From Sindora glabra (Eukaryota; Streptophyta; Magnoliopsida; Fabales; Fabaceae), in NCBI GenBank assembly GCA_020226215.1, contig CM035235.1, positions 498,501-562,500 of the forward strand: 64,000 nt of DNA, read 5' to 3'. Within the stretch, counting starts at the first letter, position 1. Each line of letters starts with the position of its first letter. Below are positions 60,490 through 64,000 of the stretch, in pieces. A program made the translations under genes and the position numbers. The notes under the pieces were generated by a model. That model was not told the DNA's origin. It worked only from the letters and a program-made list of their open reading frames with translations, and made no database searches.

Positions 60490-61095
60490 TTAGGTAGCAG
60501 TTGGTTGAAAAGTTTCGAGAGGTTAGAAATGGAATCAAAAAATTGATTTTCTTATTGAATGTTTAGTCCATGTATAATGGAATATATTACCTTTGTATAC
60601 CTTTAAAAAAAAGTCCTCCTATTTGAATCCATCCCCTTAAGATATCAAATTACATTACCAAGTGAAAATAAAAAGCACTCCTCATTCACTACAACAATTG
60701 TCATTACTACCACCATTACTACTATTAGCATTGCTACTACCACCATCACAACCACTACCGCCCAATTGTTGCCACTATTACCACTAATAATTACTATTTT
60801 CGTCGCCACCACTATCATCTTTACTATCATACCACTACCACCATTGTTGTCATCATCATTATTGTCATTGCCACCTTTATCATTATTATTACTACCAAAA
60901 AGGGAATCATAAGCATTAATGTGATTTTATTTACTAACTAATAAACCAAATAACAAGAAAGATAATTCTAAATAGTATAATTCCATTCTTTGAATGAACT
61001 AACAATTAAAAAAGAAAATAATTTTCTTTCATTTCACTCTCTTATTTAATTTCATTCCTTTTCTATTCCCATAAATCGAGCTAAATGCCATCTTA
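60490..61095. mobile_element. MITE-like element carrying a trinucleotide block
   Basis: Left GCATTTAGGTAGC and the reverse complement of the right end GGCATTTAGCTCG form short terminal inverted repeats. Inside, 60690-60900 is a CCACCATTACTACTAT-type block, the reverse-strand form of the blocks at 22.5 and 62.2 kb. Target duplication not resolved. The 61-codon minus-strand frame here is a Val/Ile repeat translation, not a gene. Confidence 0.4.
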
Positions 61096-61870
61096 GTATA
61101 TATTTGAGGAAGGACTCATTGCAATCTATATAAGTCTAAATGAATCAAACTTAATTTAAGTCATTAGTCTTATTAGGACTTAGAAGTTCAATTCATTTTA
61201 GAATTCTCCTTCTTAATTAATGTAATAAATAAAATATATTTAAATCATTAATATACTATAAGTTTATTTAAAAAAAAAAAGAAGATTTATAATGTATGAG
61301 CATATTTAAACAATATGATAGTATAGGATAATGATGTGATAGGATAAAATAATATTTCCTGTTTTTGGCACTATTGTATAAGAAGATGATAGTATAAGGT
61401 TAGGATTTTAATTTGATTCACTATTAATATAAAATAGTTTTATATTATCAATCAATCTTGTGTTACCATGTCATTTAAAAATTGTTAGAACTCTTTTACT
61501 ATTAGTAAAAATCCCTAATTACTATTATATTTTTAATAATATGTCATTTTTATATTCACTGATAGTGTAGAGTCTAAATTTGGTCTACTATTAATGTAAA
61601 ACATTTTAAACTATCAAAAAAAAAAAAGAAAACACCTCATTAAAAAAATTAACCAAGAATTTTTACTAACAACAAAAGAATTATAATAATTTTTTAATGA
61701 CATAGCTATACATAGGTGGATAATAGTGTAAAATTGATTTAAACTAAGGTGGATCAAATTTAAATCCTTATATGTATATATAACATGGATAGTGTTCGAA
61801 AAATATTTGTTTGGATAAAGTTACCTTTAAATGGTGATTGATTCTTAAAATCATATTTTTGGGAATGGTG
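61096..61870. other. AT-rich DNA with two more repeat modules
   Basis: Contains module copies at about 61560-61610 and 61680-61770 (GATAATAGTGTAAAATTGATTT ... GGATCAAATTTAAATCC). No gene. Confidence 0.4.
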
Positions 61871-61899
61871 GTGAGTGATAGGGAAGGATGTCAAATAAG

Positions 61900-62185
61900 T
61901 AACAATTTGCAAATTGATCCATACTTGTAGTGGGTTTTTGCGAGTTTAGATCCTACAAATTGAACTAGTTTTAAATTAGGGTAAGATGGACTAGTCCGTC
62001 ATGAACTTAATTCATCATGGATTGGTCTTAAGTAGGCTCATAATTAAAGTTCACAGATTGATCTATGCTTATTGTGGGTTTGGACCCCTTAAAATTAAGC
62101 CCATTTTATACACTGGTAATATAGATTGGTCCATCACAAACCTAACTTATCATGGACCAATTTATATCTGCACAAACTAATCCAT
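61900..62185. repeat. Internal duplication of about 165 bp
   Basis: AATTGATCCATACTTGTAGTGGGTTT (around 61911) recurs as AGATTGATCTATGCTTATTGTGGGTTT (around 62056), and each is followed by a TGG(A/T)C(T/C)(A/T)GTCC(G/A)TCA block. No gene. Confidence 0.5.
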
Positions 62186-62199
62186 TTGATAGGCCTAAT

Positions 62200-63260
62200 G
62201 GGAGGGGTAGTAGTTAATAGTAGTAGATGGTGGCATGTAATGATCAATAATGAAGGGTTATGATAAGCAATAGTTAATAATGGTAGGTAATAGTTAATAA
62301 TAGTAGGTGTTGATTAAAAGCCAACAATCATAGGTGATAGCAGACAGTGGTTGCCAATAATGGGTGCTAACAAACAATAGTCAACGATAGTAGATAACGA
62401 TAAGTGATAATCAACAATTATTAATAATGGCTAGTGATGGTCAATAGCAAGAGGTAGTAGGGTGAAAATTGATTACAATTAATGGTTAAATATGGTGGAT
62501 GGCAACGAACGATAGTCAAGGTGGCTAATAATAGGTAGTAATTAATGGTGATGGGTGGTAATAAGTGGTGGTTAATGATAGAAATGTACATAATTCGAGT
62601 CATCAAGCATTAAATCGGGCTTTTCATGCATAATTGTATGAAATACAATTGGCCAAGACTAAGCTCAACTTGTTTAATTTTTAAAAAATTAATTTGACTC
62701 GATTAAATTTATACATGGCTTAAGGCTTGACTCAAAAGGTTGATTACTTTTATTTTCATTATTATTTTAAGTAAAAAAATTCATATAAAAATACACATTT
62801 AAAAAATAATAAGATATTTAAACATATAAAATGTGTAGTTATATCAAACTAAATATTTTTTACATTAAAAATAATTAAATATAAATATTTTTTGTAATAT
62901 ATAATTATATTATTAAAAATAAATTTATATAATTAGGTTAGATTGAGTTGACTTATTTCCTATTATTATGACCTAAACTTAATCAGAATATTAATCAAAC
63001 CATTAAAAAAAAGGTTGATAAATATTTAGGTCCTGAAAAAAAGCTCAAATGGTGTATGTGTATATATATATATTTGGATTAGGCCTTTTGGGTCAAGTAG
63101 GTCATTTGATGTATAAGTCTAGTTAACAACAAAAAGTAGTAGTGGGAAAAGGTTAACAATGAGTAATAGTAAATAATGGGGAGCAACAATAGGCAATGGT
63201 CAATAACAATGAGTGACGATGGGCAATAGTTAATAGTTATGGATGGTGGCAAATGGTGGC
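62200..63260. repeat. Degenerate trinucleotide-like block, split by a MITE
   Basis: GGTAGTAGTTAATAGT, GATAATCAACAAT and GATGGTGG words fill 62200-62578 and resume at 63122-63260 after the inserted element at 62579-63121. Confidence 0.65.
62579..63121. mobile_element. hAT-like MITE inserted in the trinucleotide block
   Basis: Left end TAGAAATGTACATAAT and the reverse complement of the right end TAGACTTATACATCAA agree at most positions. Flanks GTTAATGA (62571-62578) and GTTAACAA (63122-63129) match at 6 of 8 bases. The same repeat words lie on both sides, as expected if the element interrupted them. No coding content. Confidence 0.55.
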
Positions 63261-64000
63261 CAGTCATCGGTTTATAACCCACCATTCGACGATAACTTCT
63301 TACTATGTTTGATAGCGTCATCATTTGAAATTAAGATTAAAAGGAAGAAAAAAATTTACTCTTATCTTGTCGGTTTATATCACATCTAAAAGGAAATGAT
63401 AATTTTATCCTATGTCAACAAGATAAAATTATCCTATTAGATGAGTGCACCAAACATTTGCTAAAAATTAGATGGTATATGCTTATGCTATTGGTCCTTT
63501 ATATATGTTCCATGTAGGCTTTATATGTATTGAGTAAGTATTTGAAAGAGAAAAAAAGTGAACATAATATTAATATTCTAGTCAAACAATTATAAAATAA
63601 ATATCTTCCAAAAAGGACATATACTATTCTTATGCCAAGGGCAAATAATTTCTTCTGTAATAAAGAATTTATCTTGTGTAAGACTTATTTCTTGTCAATA
63701 TGATTTATTGAATTAATATTTGAATTGAGTTATGAATCACTTGAGCAAAATCATTAGATTTATACACATAAAAATATAAAATTAGACCAAACTTACGAAG
63801 GGTGGTAAAGCTTTTGAAAGAACATGCCTATTTAATACTTAATAATGGGCCTTTGGTGGAGATTTAAAATTAAGAATAGAAAATTTTAGAAATTTTTGTT
63901 AGCTTAACTAAGGTTTTTTGTTTAATGCTTAGGCTTAAATACAATCTTGCTTCTCTAAAATATAAATTACATGAATTTGGTCCTACCTTGTTTAAAATAA
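63261..64000. other. Right edge, AT-rich
   Basis: No gene, RNA or bounded repeat can be supported before the window ends. Confidence 0.4.

Noticed and set aside
60645..60830. Minus-strand Val/Ile/Met-rich open frame
   Set aside because: Translation of a degenerate CCA/TTA trinucleotide block.
1..64000. CRISPR arrays, operons, riboswitches, prophage or other bacterial systems
   Set aside because: Spliced eukaryotic genes, plant transposons and lack of tight gene packing rule out a prokaryotic origin; no regularly spaced repeats with unique spacers exist.

Overview
The window is nuclear DNA of a flowering plant, most likely a eudicot and probably a rosid (the rosid placement is inference). 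It is very AT-rich. Its few genes are intron-bearing and far apart, and most of the rest is old transposon sequence. No bacterial, plastid or mitochondrial gene order is visible.

Three genes can be read. (1) 15947-21052 (+): the large (alpha/beta) subunit of general transcription factor TFIIA, 11 coding exons and 389 aa, intact. One intron is of the GC-AG type and one carries a hAT-like MITE. Its promoter has TGGGCY/GGCCCA site II motifs and a telo-box. (2) 25448-26563 (-): a low-temperature-induced 65 kDa / RD29B-type stress protein whose frame is broken by one extra base in a T5 run. (3) 45334-46287 (-): an intronless GARP/MYB transcription factor of the LUX ARRHYTHMO (PCL1)/BOA type, the DNA-binding subunit of the clock's evening complex, with an evening element in gene-forward orientation about 350 bp upstream. 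A decayed CONSTANS-like B-box fragment lies at 27806-27955.

Region by region: 1-15.4 kb is repeats: copies of a ~2.5 kb LTR family (partial inverted pair at about 420-2346, another copy at 9136-11733), a hAT MITE with a perfect 8-bp target duplication (2580-3051), a solo LTR with a perfect CGCAT duplication (4934-6583), and a Ty3/gypsy-like coding scrap (7294-7479). 15.4-30 kb holds TFIIA, MITEs, the stress gene and the B-box scrap. 30.4-42.5 kb holds a reverse-oriented solo LTR (30459-32930), a 74-bp alternating purine-pyrimidine tract (33093-33166) and a complete-ended but dead Ty1/copia Sirevirus-like element (33330-42459) flanked by TTAAG. 42.5-47 kb holds a MITE relative and the LUX-like gene. 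47-64 kb is AT-rich intergenic DNA with another solo LTR (51103-53657, flanked by TTAAT), a hAT transposase relic, repeated modules and degenerate trinucleotide-like blocks, one split by a MITE.

The genes do not form a pathway; each is an independent nuclear gene. I found no convincing new molecular system. The most useful observations are the insertion footprints that order the transposon history, the broken stress gene, the GC-AG intron, the evening element, and shared palindromic motifs in unrelated LTR families.
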